Shown here in pieces: positions 1-6,208 of a DNA stretch of 64,000 nucleotides (positions are counted from its first letter, which is position 1; every line of letters starts with the position of its first letter). The notes below the pieces were generated by a model, which searched no databases, was not told where the DNA came from, and was given only the letters and a program-made list of their open reading frames with translations. Made by a program: the position numbers and the translations under genes. Source of the DNA: Xylanibacter brevis ATCC 19188 (GTDB lineage: Bacteria; Bacteroidota; Bacteroidia; Bacteroidales; Bacteroidaceae); assembly GCF_000621725.1 (NCBI RefSeq), contig NZ_JHXM01000018.1, positions 1-64,000 on the forward strand, given 5' to 3'.

Positions 1-96
1 GACCAGTCTCTCTATGGTCTGAACGGACAAAAACTGCCGGTTTCATCGCGTCATCGCATCGTCGTGAGCCAGCAGAAGAAGTACCTCCTGAAATGA
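1..96 (+). CDS. C-terminal end of a secreted surface protein (partial, T9SS-like tail)
   Basis: The first frame is open from base 1 to a TGA at 94-96 and gives 31 residues beginning DQSLYGLNGQKLPV and ending QQKKYLLK. The pattern LYGLNGQ(K/R), then a strand-forming IVV, then a basic tail ending in K matches the last residues of type IX secretion C-terminal domains or the related Prevotella tail (typically xxYNLxGQRV...KKVxxK). The rest of the gene lies outside the window, so its function cannot be named. A strong hairpin terminator follows 50 bp downstream, which supports a real gene end. The assignment rests on a short piece. Confidence 0.6.
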   Translation, partial: DQSLYGLNGQKLPVSSRHRIVVSQQKKYLLK

Positions 97-145
97 CCGC
101 ATCGCCTTTAAGTCAACAACTTGAAGATACCGATATAGCAAAAAA

Positions 146-181
146 GCGGGCGAATTGTTTGGCAGTTCGCCCGCTTCTTTA
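146..181 (+). terminator. Rho-independent terminator of the upstream gene
   Basis: Perfect 9-bp arms GCGGGCGAA (146-154) and TTCGCCCGC (166-174) enclose an 11-base loop. They are followed by TTCTTTAT and preceded by an A-run (140-145), so it could work in both directions. The loop also contains the -33 box of the next promoter. Confidence 0.85.
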
Positions 182-189
182 TACCTTTG
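158..189 (+). promoter_or_regulatory. Bacteroidetes-type promoter for prfB
   Basis: TTTG at 158-161 and TACCTTTG at 182-189 are separated by 20 bp, matching the -33/-7 consensus of the primary Bacteroidetes sigma factor. Transcription would start near 194-196, giving a leader of about 380 nt before prfB. The -33 box lies in the loop of the preceding terminator. No better promoter is visible between the repeat array and the prfB start codon. Confidence 0.65.
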
Positions 190-236
190 CAGTAAACTTT
201 TCGAATAGACGAAAGCAGACATGAATAATAACAATA

Positions 237-553
237 CTGACCCCACCCCCTGCCCCTCCCCTACAAGGGAGGGGAGAACCGCGGAGGAAGCCGCCTCTCT
301 CTCCTACAAGGGAGGGGAGAACCGCAGAGGAAGCCGCCTCTCTCTCCTACAAGGGAGGGGAGAACCGCAGAGGAAGCCGCCTCTCTCCCCTTGAAGGGAG
401 GAAAGAACCGCAGAGGAAGCCGCCTCTCTCCCCTTGAAGGGAGGGGAGAACCGCAGAGGAAGCCGCCTCTCTCCCCTTGAAGGGAGGGAAGAACCGCAGA
501 GGAAGCCGCCTCTCTCCCCTCCCTTGTAGGGGAGGGGCAGGGGGTGGGGTCAG
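237..553. repeat. 43-bp tandem array between perfect 38-bp inverted repeats, in the prfB leader
   Basis: A 38-bp sequence at 237-274 (CTGACCCCACCCCC... to ...GGGAGGGG) is repeated perfectly in inverse orientation at 516-553. Between them, six copies of a 43-bp unit begin with GAACCGC at 276, 319, 362, 405, 448 and 491. Each unit has the order GAACCGC(A/G)GAGGAAGCCG, then CCTCTCTC, then TACAAGGGAGG or TTGAAGGGAGG, with small changes between copies. There is no reading frame kept through the array, since 43 is not a multiple of three. The inverted ends and C-rich/G-rich strands suggest a repetitive mobile-like or structural element rather than coding DNA. Confidence 0.9.
529..549 (+). other. 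G-quadruplex motif just upstream of the prfB start codon
   Basis: Four G-runs of 4, 4, 5 and 4 (529-532, 534-537, 540-544, 546-549) with loops of 1, 2 and 1 bases form a canonical G4 motif on the coding strand, ending 25 nt before the prfB ATG. The mirror motif lies on the minus strand in the left inverted repeat (241-262). Folding in the mRNA could affect initiation; that is inference. Confidence 0.6.
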
Positions 554-574
554 TAACCTTAGTTATATAGAAGT

Positions 575-1696
575 ATGATTACACAAGACCAATTGAAAGA
601 TGTGCTCGATCGTGCAGAAAAGTTGGAGCACTACCTCAAAATCGATCAGAAAAGAATAGAGTGGGAGGAAGAAGACCTGCGCACGCAGGCTCCCGACTTC
701 TGGGACGACCCGAAGAGGGCAGAGGCCCAGATGAAGAAGGTGAAGGCCATCAAGAAGTGGATTGATGGCTACGATGATGTGCGCACCAAGGCCGACGAGC
801 TGCAGCTGGCTTTCGACTTCTACAAGGAAGAGATGGTCACCGAGGAGGAAGTCGATGCCAACTATGCCGCTGCCATTGCAGCCATCGAGCAGCTGGAGCT
901 GATGAACATGCTGCGCCAGGAGGAAGACCCCATGGACGCCGTGCTCAAGATCAACAGTGGTGCCGGTGGCACCGAGGCGCAAGACTGGGCCCAGATGCTC
1001 ATGCGTATGTATATGCGCTGGGCCGAGGCTCATGGCTATAAGGTGACCATTGCCAACCTGCTGGACGGCGATGAGGCCGGCATCAAGAGTGTGACCATGC
1101 AGATAGAAGGTGGCGAGTATGCCTATGGCTATCTGAAGAGCGAGAACGGTGTGCACCGTCTGGTGCGTGTCTCGCCCTATAATGCGCAGGGCAAGCGCAT
1201 GACGTCGTTTGCCTCTGTCTTTGTGACCCCGCTGGTCGACGACACCATCGAGGTTTATGTAGATCCCGCCAAGTTGTCGTGGGACACGTTCCGCTCCAGC
1301 GGTGCCGGTGGTCAGAACGTCAACAAGGTGGAGTCGGGTGTGCGTCTGCGCTATTGGTACACCGACCCAGACACCGGCGAGGAAGAGGAAATCCTGATTG
1401 AAAACACAGAGACGCGCGACCAGCCCAAGAACAAAGAGCGCGCCATGGCCCTGCTGCGCTCGCAGCTCTACGACCGCGCCATGAAGAAGCGCATGGAGGC
1501 ACAAGCCAAGATTGAGGCTGGCAAGAAAAAAATAGAGTGGGGATCGCAGATCCGTTCGTATGTCTTCGACGACAAGCGTGTGAAAGACCACCGCACCAAC
1601 TACCAGACAGGCGATGTCGATGGTGTGATGAACGGCAAGCTCGACGGCTTCATCAAGGCCTACCTGATGGAGTTCCCCTCCACTTCAGAAGATTAA
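575..1696 (+). CDS. prfB: Peptide chain release factor 2
   Basis: This 373-residue class I release factor recognises UGA/UAA in the ribosomal A site and triggers peptide release. The catalytic GGQ is at residues 245-247 inside SSGAGGQNVNKVESGVRL, and the domain 2 codon-recognition loop is at 200-202. That loop reads SPY here, where the E. coli tripeptide is SPF. Many RF2 genes use a programmed +1 frameshift near codon 25; here the equivalent region (HYLKIDQK) is read in one frame with no internal stop, so expression is not autoregulated in that way. The ATG at 575 gives the expected N-terminus. The gene stands alone behind a long repeat-bearing leader. Confidence 0.97.
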   Translation: MITQDQLKDVLDRAEKLEHYLKIDQKRIEWEEEDLRTQAPDFWDDPKRAEAQMKKVKAIKKWIDGYDDVRTKADELQLAFDFYKEEMVTEEEVDANYAAAIAAIEQLELMNMLRQEEDPMDAVLKINSGAGGTEAQDWAQMLMRMYMRWAEAHGYKVTIANLLDGDEAGIKSVTMQIEGGEYAYGYLKSENGVHRLVRVSPYNAQGKRMTSFASVFVTPLVDDTIEVYVDPAKLSWDTFRSSGAGGQNVNKVESGVRLRYWYTDPDTGEEEEILIENTETRDQPKNKERAMALLRSQLYDRAMKKRMEAQAKIEAGKKKIEWGSQIRSYVFDDKRVKDHRTNYQTGDVDGVMNGKLDGFIKAYLMEFPSTSED

Positions 1697-1711
1697 AAGG
1701 TTGAACGTTTT

Positions 1712-1779
1712 AGGGCAATGTTTTATGCATAAAAGGTCATTGCTCTAATTCCGTACTATAAAACGCGTGGTTTATAGTA
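1712..1779. repeat. Two hairpins downstream of prfB
   Basis: Arms AGGGCAATG (1712-1720) and CATTGCTCT (1738-1746) pair with one wobble around a TTTTATGCATAAAA core. Arms TACTATAAA (1754-1762) and TTTATAGTA (1771-1779) form a second stem. Neither is followed by a clear U-run, so they could be 3'-end stabilising or processing structures rather than classical terminators. Confidence 0.55.
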
Positions 1780-1784
1780 TCAAG

Positions 1785-2078
1785 AGTGGCATTATTCGTG
1801 ATGAATAGTGCCACTCTTGCTATCCTATAGTGCCGCACCTGAAATGTAGCTAGCCCCTGGATGACTCGATTCTAGACCCTAGAATCATCTATTCTAGACT
1901 CTAGACGCGCGCAATCTAGACTTTAGAATCAGGTCATCTAGACTCTAGATTGAGGTATTCTAGACTCTAGATCGACACCAAAACCTTTAGTATTGCAAGT
2001 CAAAAGTGCCACTATTGCAGGATAAAAGTGTCACTATTGCTATCCTATAGTGCCGCTCTTGCCCCGCAAAACTGCCAT
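1785..2078. repeat. Intergenic 22-bp-period palindrome array, element 1 (TCTAGA type)
   Basis: Five TCTAGA-based dyads start at 1871, 1893, 1915, 1937 and 1959, exactly 22 bp apart; most units read TCTAGACTCTAGA or a one- or two-base variant. On the left, AGTGGCAT (1785), AGTGCCAC (1807) and AGTGCCGC (1829) sit in the same register. On the right are AGTGCCAC (2005), AGTGTCAC (2027), AGTGCCGC (2049) and the weaker ACTGCCAT (2071). A perfect 20-bp direct repeat (1817-1836 and 2037-2056) lies 220 bp apart, ten periods. The first two outer words also form an 11-bp-arm hairpin (1781-1791 with 1809-1819). No reading frame is supported. Elements 2 and 3 at about 33.5 and 63.6 kb share the period and the outer word. 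Confidence 0.9.
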
Positions 2079-2146
2079 TTCGGGACCCAAAAACCGCTGC
2101 TCTGCCCCATAAATGACTTTGAAACAAAAAAATTAAACAGATAATT

Positions 2147-2177
2147 TTTGGCGAAACAGAAAAAAGTTGTATCTTTG
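2147..2177 (+). promoter_or_regulatory. Promoter of the small-membrane-protein/CYTH/regulator genes
   Basis: TTTG at 2147-2150 and TATCTTTG at 2170-2177, 19 bp apart, fit the Bacteroidetes -33/-7 consensus. The start codon is 31 bp beyond the -7 box. Confidence 0.8.
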
Positions 2178-2208
2178 CCTTCCGTAAACCTATCAAACAT
2201 TAAGTATT

Positions 2209-2364
2209 ATGTCTAATAAACAAGGAAAGCAACTGAATAAAAAGCAGAAAGCCTACGCTCAGAAGCTGGAGCAAAAGGGTACCAACGTGGTGGCATGGAT
2301 TATTGGCGTGCTTATTGTGTGCGCAGTGCTCTACGCTTTCATCTCTGTTTTGATGTTCGAATAA
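2209..2364 (+). CDS. Small single-pass membrane protein (51 aa)
   Basis: The ORF ATG 2209 to TAA 2362-2364 gives 51 residues: a very basic, Gln/Lys-rich N-terminal half (MSNKQGKQLNKKQKAYAQKL...) followed by one hydrophobic segment (about residues 28-48, VVAWIIGVLIVCAVLYAF...) and a short MFE end. The positive-inside rule predicts N-in, C-out topology in the inner membrane. A good promoter stands directly upstream, and the stop codon is immediately followed by the ATG of the CYTH gene, so the two are probably translated from one message. It belongs to no family I can name; the function is unknown. Confidence 0.75.
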   Translation: MSNKQGKQLNKKQKAYAQKLEQKGTNVVAWIIGVLIVCAVLYAFISVLMFE

Positions 2365-2850
2365 ATGAGCGGACTGGAGATAGAACGTAAATTCCTGGTG
2401 CGCAACAGCGACTACAAGCGCCTGGCACATCGGAGCTACCGCATCAAGCAGGGCTACATCTGCAGTGGCGGCGGTAAGACCGTGCGCGTGCGCCAACGCG
2501 ACGAACAGGGATTCCTCACTATCAAGGGCCCGTCGCTCGACGGCGGACTCAGTCGCTACGAGTTTGAGAAAGAGATCAGCCTTGATGAGGCTGCCAAACT
2601 CTTTGACCTCTGCGAGCCAGGTATTATCGACAAGACCCGCTATCTGGTTGACTACGAGGGTTATACCTTCGAGGTTGACGAATTCTATGGCGAAAATGAC
2701 GGTCTCGTGGTGGCCGAAGTTGAGCTGAAATCTGTTAACGACAATCCTAAACTACCTCCGTTCCTCGCTCAAGAGGTGACGGGCGACCGACGTTATTACA
2801 ATAGTCATCTCCGCCAAAATCCCTTTTGTAACTGGAAGGATAGTTTATAA
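2365..2850 (+). CDS. CYTH domain protein (tripolyphosphatase/adenylate-cyclase-like fold)
   Basis: The 161 residues carry the CYTH signature ExExK at E5-E7-K9 (EIERKFLV), followed by alternating charged strand residues (VRVRQRD, LTIKGP, RYEFEKEI, DKTRYLVDY, FEVDEF, VAEVEL) that line the triphosphate tunnel in this superfamily. Members bind triphosphate compounds with divalent metal; bacterial short forms are often inorganic triphosphatases, but the exact substrate is not shown by sequence. The length is normal for a stand-alone CYTH domain without a CHAD domain. It starts on the base after the stop of the 51-residue protein gene and ends 14 bp before the regulator gene. Confidence 0.9.
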   Translation: MSGLEIERKFLVRNSDYKRLAHRSYRIKQGYICSGGGKTVRVRQRDEQGFLTIKGPSLDGGLSRYEFEKEISLDEAAKLFDLCEPGIIDKTRYLVDYEGYTFEVDEFYGENDGLVVAEVELKSVNDNPKLPPFLAQEVTGDRRYYNSHLRQNPFCNWKDSL

Positions 2851-2864
2851 CTATTCTTTGGCTT

Positions 2865-4427
2865 ATGAGCATACGTCAGACCATCTGTTGCATGGTCACC
2901 TTTCTATTTGTGGCAGTAGAAACGGCTTGGCCGTCGTCCCTCACACCATCAGCCCTGATGGCCCGAGGTGATTCCTGTCGTTTTTCTTTAAAGTTCAATG
3001 AATCCCTGAAATACTATCAGCAGGCCTACGATGACCTGACCGATAAGGGCGACCCTGCACTCAGGTTGCAGTTGTTGGAGCGCATCATGCGTACGCACGA
3101 CATGTTGCGCCATTGGAAGGAAATGCCAGAGGCCTCCTATCGACTCTACATGCTGGCTCGGCAGCAAGACGACTCCGTGTCTCTGTCAAAAGCCCTCTTT
3201 ATGCGAGGCCGACGCCTTTATAGGCAGGGCTACAAGCAGATGGCGTATCAGACCTGTTTCCATGCCCTTGGCATCATGAAGCGCTCCAACTATGAGCATA
3301 AGTATCATGAACTGGCGGCCTACTATTGCTTGCTGTGTTATATGTATTATGGTGATGGTTTGTGTCGAACAGCCATGCGCATGTGCGATAACGAAGAATA
3401 CTGCGTGCGCAAGGGATCGTCGTTTCACGACAAGGTGTGGCAGCAGCGTGCCTGGCAGCGTGTTCATACCATGCGCATCGCCCTTCTGGCTAAGTTAGGA
3501 CGCACTGCCGAGGCCGACCAAATCTATCACGAGTATGTGGGCGAAGCCATTTCCGATCCGTTGGTTGGCGATGCTCTGCTGGAGTATTATCGCCTGCGCC
3601 ACATGAACGACGAGGCGCTTCGCTATCTCGACAGGTCCATCCAACATATTACGAGTGACGGCGATAGCTTGGGGCGCAACATGTTGAAGTTGCTAGCCGA
3701 TAAAGGTTCTATCTATAATCAGATGGGCGACAGCCAGCATGCCGTTGAGTGTTTTGCCAGCACCACCCGTATTGCCGATACCATCAGCGCTCATACGTTG
3801 GCCACCATCTCGGACGAAGTGATGAAGGTGATAGACAATGAGCGTGCTAACTCGCGTCATGTTCAGCTCATCATAGTGACGGGCGCCGCTGCGCTGTTGC
3901 TGTTTGTTGTGATGCTACTGATGTTGAATTACAGCTTGATGGTGCGTCGCAAGAACCAAACCATTATGGCCACTGTGCGCCAATTAATGCACTATCGCGA
4001 CATGGTTGTGGGTGATCAGACTACCGATGAAACCGTTGAAAATCGTTCAACAGATGCACCCGATGAAGTGCAACGACAATTCGAGGAGATAGATCGTCGC
4101 ATCATCCGTGAACGACTCTTTGTGAAGCCCGACTTCGGTCGCGACGATCTGATGGGCTTGATGGGTGTTGATAAAAACATGCTGGCCACTATTATTAATA
4201 AGTACACGAATACCAACGTGCCTGGCTATATCAACACCAAACGCATGGAATATGCCGCGACGCTCATCAAAAGTCATCCTGAATATACCATGGCTGCCAT
4301 TGGCGAAGCCTGTGGTATCCCCAGTGCCACCACGTTCATTCGAAATTTCAAGCATGTTTATGGCATGACGCCATCTGATTTCCGCCGACAACTGGAGGCA
4401 TCAGAACCTACCCCCCCCGAAAATTAA
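2865..4427 (+). CDS. TPR-containing membrane protein with C-terminal AraC-type HTH (putative fimbrial regulator)
   Basis: The 520 residues have a signal-like hydrophobic N-terminus, then helical repeat (TPR-like) sequence to about residue 330. A single membrane span (about 333-357, LIIVTGAAALLLFVVMLLML) follows, then a linker and an AraC-type DNA-binding region in the last 100 residues (DLMGLMGVDKNMLATIINKY... AAIGEACGIPSATTFIRNFKHVYGMTPSDFRR). The TPR part would be periplasmic and the HTH part cytoplasmic, a one-protein sensor-regulator. It lies 265 bp upstream of the fimbrial operon on the same strand and is followed by a terminator, so control of that operon is the natural inference. A related protein is encoded at 49689. 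Confidence 0.87.
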   Translation: MSIRQTICCMVTFLFVAVETAWPSSLTPSALMARGDSCRFSLKFNESLKYYQQAYDDLTDKGDPALRLQLLERIMRTHDMLRHWKEMPEASYRLYMLARQQDDSVSLSKALFMRGRRLYRQGYKQMAYQTCFHALGIMKRSNYEHKYHELAAYYCLLCYMYYGDGLCRTAMRMCDNEEYCVRKGSSFHDKVWQQRAWQRVHTMRIALLAKLGRTAEADQIYHEYVGEAISDPLVGDALLEYYRLRHMNDEALRYLDRSIQHITSDGDSLGRNMLKLLADKGSIYNQMGDSQHAVECFASTTRIADTISAHTLATISDEVMKVIDNERANSRHVQLIIVTGAAALLLFVVMLLMLNYSLMVRRKNQTIMATVRQLMHYRDMVVGDQTTDETVENRSTDAPDEVQRQFEEIDRRIIRERLFVKPDFGRDDLMGLMGVDKNMLATIINKYTNTNVPGYINTKRMEYAATLIKSHPEYTMAAIGEACGIPSATTFIRNFKHVYGMTPSDFRRQLEASEPTPPEN

Positions 4428-4487
4428 CACATGATAACATAACGTAACTGTTAATATTACAAATTTATTGGTCCTTTTACTGTGATT

Positions 4488-4517
4488 AACTTGCGCAAAT
4501 ATGTGCAAGTTTTTTTC
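4488..4517 (+). terminator. Terminator after the TPR/AraC regulator gene
   Basis: AACTTGC (4488-4494) pairs with GCAAGTT (4505-4511) around a 10-base loop and runs straight into a T-tract. It separates the regulator from the fimbrial operon. Confidence 0.8.
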
Positions 4518-4641
4518 CTTTTTGTCGTCTAAAACGCCTTAAATACATGAAAAACTATACCATTTGGACAAAATGAAAAATGTAAAAGACAATATGATAA
4601 AAGGTAATTGTTAAAATTAGTAATAAAATGAAATCATTTAG

Positions 4642-4649
4642 TAATTTTG
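4642..4649 (+). promoter_or_regulatory. -7 box of the fimbrial operon promoter
   Basis: TAATTTTG at 4642-4649 is a full -7 match, 42 bp upstream of the ATG at 4692. No good -33 TTTG stands 19-20 bp upstream, which fits an activator-dependent promoter. The long A/T-rich stretch 4518-4640 could hold the activator site, but I see no clear repeat in it. Confidence 0.5.
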
Positions 4650-4691
4650 CCAATGATAGATTTATGTTATACAATATTAATAGGCTTAAGT

Positions 4692-6143
4692 ATGCGTAGG
4701 TTTTTATTGAACATATTGCTTCTTTGCGGGTTCGCCATTAGCACGAATGCTCAGCAGGTCACCATCGGCAACAACCTGCTCTACGATGCATGGCTCACCC
4801 CTAATCTTCGCGTCGGTACCCGTCTGTCGCCCCACTGGTCGGTGGGCATGACGGCAGGTTTCCGTCCTTGGCCTACTAACGATCAGACCTCGCGCAAGTG
4901 GCGTCACCTATTGTTGTCGCCCGACGTGCGCTACTGGACAGACTCTGTTAACGTGCACCATTTCTTTGGTGCTAACCTGATTTATAGTCATTATAACGTG
5001 TCGGAGGTTCGCTTCCCGTTTGGTATGTATCGTTCCGTGCGCGACGAGCGTCGTCAGGGCGACTTGGGAGCGCTGGGATTTTTCTATGGCTACTCCTGGC
5101 CACTGGGGCGCTACTGGAATTTGGAAGCCATTATCGGAGCAGCCGTTGGCTACACCCGATTTAACCGCTATGAATGCGGACACTGCGGCAAGAAACTGGG
5201 CAGCACGAAGAAAGCGTTCTTCATGCCCCAGGCTGCTTTGAACATCGTCTATAACCTGCCTGGCAGACCTCGACTGGAACCACTGCCCGAGTTGCTGCCC
5301 GAAGTGGAAAGCAAGCCCGCATTTGCACCTTTCATGACGCCCGTGACGAATCTCACGTATAGTGCAGGCCGACTGCATCAGGACGAGCGCCCGCTGCATG
5401 TGCATTTCCCCTTCGACAAGTCAGTGCTGCTGCCCGAATTTCGCAACAATGCCGAGGTGCTGCGCCAGATACTGGATGTCACCGCCCATGCACTGGCCGA
5501 CACCATGACCGATGTGCGCACCATCCAGATTGTGGGTCTGGCATCTATCGAAGGACCTGTTGCCTACAACCAGAAGTTGTCGCTTCGTCGTGCCGAGGCA
5601 TTGAAAGAGTATGTACGTCAGCACCTGCAGTTGGCCGACACACTGTTTGAGGCCGTTGGCGGTGGCGAGGGATGGGCTGATTTCCGCCAGCAGTTGCAAG
5701 TCGAGGCCGAGCAGAATGCCGACCGTGCTGACGAGCTCCGCCAGGCGCTCGACTTGATAGCCAGCGAGAAAGACCCGAACCGTTGTGAACAGAAACTGAA
5801 GCGTTTGAACGGTGGACGCACGTGGCAGTATATCAAGACACATATTCTGCGCGACCAGCGTAACTCCGGCTACATGCGTGTGATGTATAAATATGAACCC
5901 GACAAGGTGGCGCCCCTCATCAACCGTGCCATTGGCCTGTTGCGCACCGACTGTAGCGATTGTCATCACGAAGCCCTGCAGCATCTGCTGACTATTCGCC
6001 ACGAAGAGCGGGCACAAAATGCACTGGGCGTGGCCTACTACCTCTGCGGCTACACCAGTGAAGCCCTTGACTGTTTCCGAAGGGCCGCAGCTGGTGGCGA
6101 TCGCGATGCCATCGACAACCTGCGGCAACTGGAACATCCCTAA
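4692..6143 (+). CDS. Outer-membrane DUF3575/OmpA-like protein, first gene of the fimbrial operon
   Basis: The chosen start (ATG 4692, MRRFLLNILLLCGFAISTNA) gives a clean signal peptide cut after about residue 20. An upstream in-frame TTG overlaps the -7 box and is rejected. The mature 463 residues open with a beta-rich DUF3575-like barrel segment (about 23-190; NNLLYDAWLTPNLRVGTRLS..., ALNIVYNLP). An OmpA-like domain follows (about 235-320; FPFDKSVLLPEF, then GLASIEGP, then LSLRRAEALKEYV), and a TPR-like helical end (about 440-475). DUF3575 proteins commonly sit in Bacteroidales fimbrial clusters. The OmpA part lacks the usual Asp in the GHTD-type loop, so peptidoglycan binding is uncertain. 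A 65-bp gap separates it from the fimbrillin gene. Confidence 0.83.
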   Translation: MRRFLLNILLLCGFAISTNAQQVTIGNNLLYDAWLTPNLRVGTRLSPHWSVGMTAGFRPWPTNDQTSRKWRHLLLSPDVRYWTDSVNVHHFFGANLIYSHYNVSEVRFPFGMYRSVRDERRQGDLGALGFFYGYSWPLGRYWNLEAIIGAAVGYTRFNRYECGHCGKKLGSTKKAFFMPQAALNIVYNLPGRPRLEPLPELLPEVESKPAFAPFMTPVTNLTYSAGRLHQDERPLHVHFPFDKSVLLPEFRNNAEVLRQILDVTAHALADTMTDVRTIQIVGLASIEGPVAYNQKLSLRRAEALKEYVRQHLQLADTLFEAVGGGEGWADFRQQLQVEAEQNADRADELRQALDLIASEKDPNRCEQKLKRLNGGRTWQYIKTHILRDQRNSGYMRVMYKYEPDKVAPLINRAIGLLRTDCSDCHHEALQHLLTIRHEERAQNALGVAYYLCGYTSEALDCFRRAAAGGDRDAIDNLRQLEHP

Positions 6144-6208
6144 CCTGTGAATAGCAATGCTAACAAATGAATAAGCGAGAAAAAGAATATTATTAATTAC
6201 TAAACAAA

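Noticed and set aside
221..400. Small ORF starting at ATG 221 and running into the repeat array
   Set aside because: The frame changes with each 43-bp unit and the product is low-complexity; no sign of coding.
237..553. CRISPR array at the 43-bp repeats
   Set aside because: Units are contiguous with no unique spacers, no cas genes are in the window, and the array is closed by inverted repeats.
575..700. Programmed +1 frameshift in prfB
   Set aside because: The region is a single open frame with no internal TGA at the usual site.
563..1591. 342-codon minus-strand frame antisense to prfB
   Set aside because: prfB is unmistakable on the plus strand; the antisense product has no domain pattern and no promoter.
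1785..2078. Insertion-sequence remnant as the source of element 1
   Set aside because: No transposase fragment, no terminal inverted repeat pair and no target duplication; the 22-bp register explains the structure better.
4428..4691. Invertible (phase-variable) promoter for the fimbrial operon
   Set aside because: I looked for inverted repeats flanking the -7 region and found none other than the terminator hairpin; no invertase gene is nearby.
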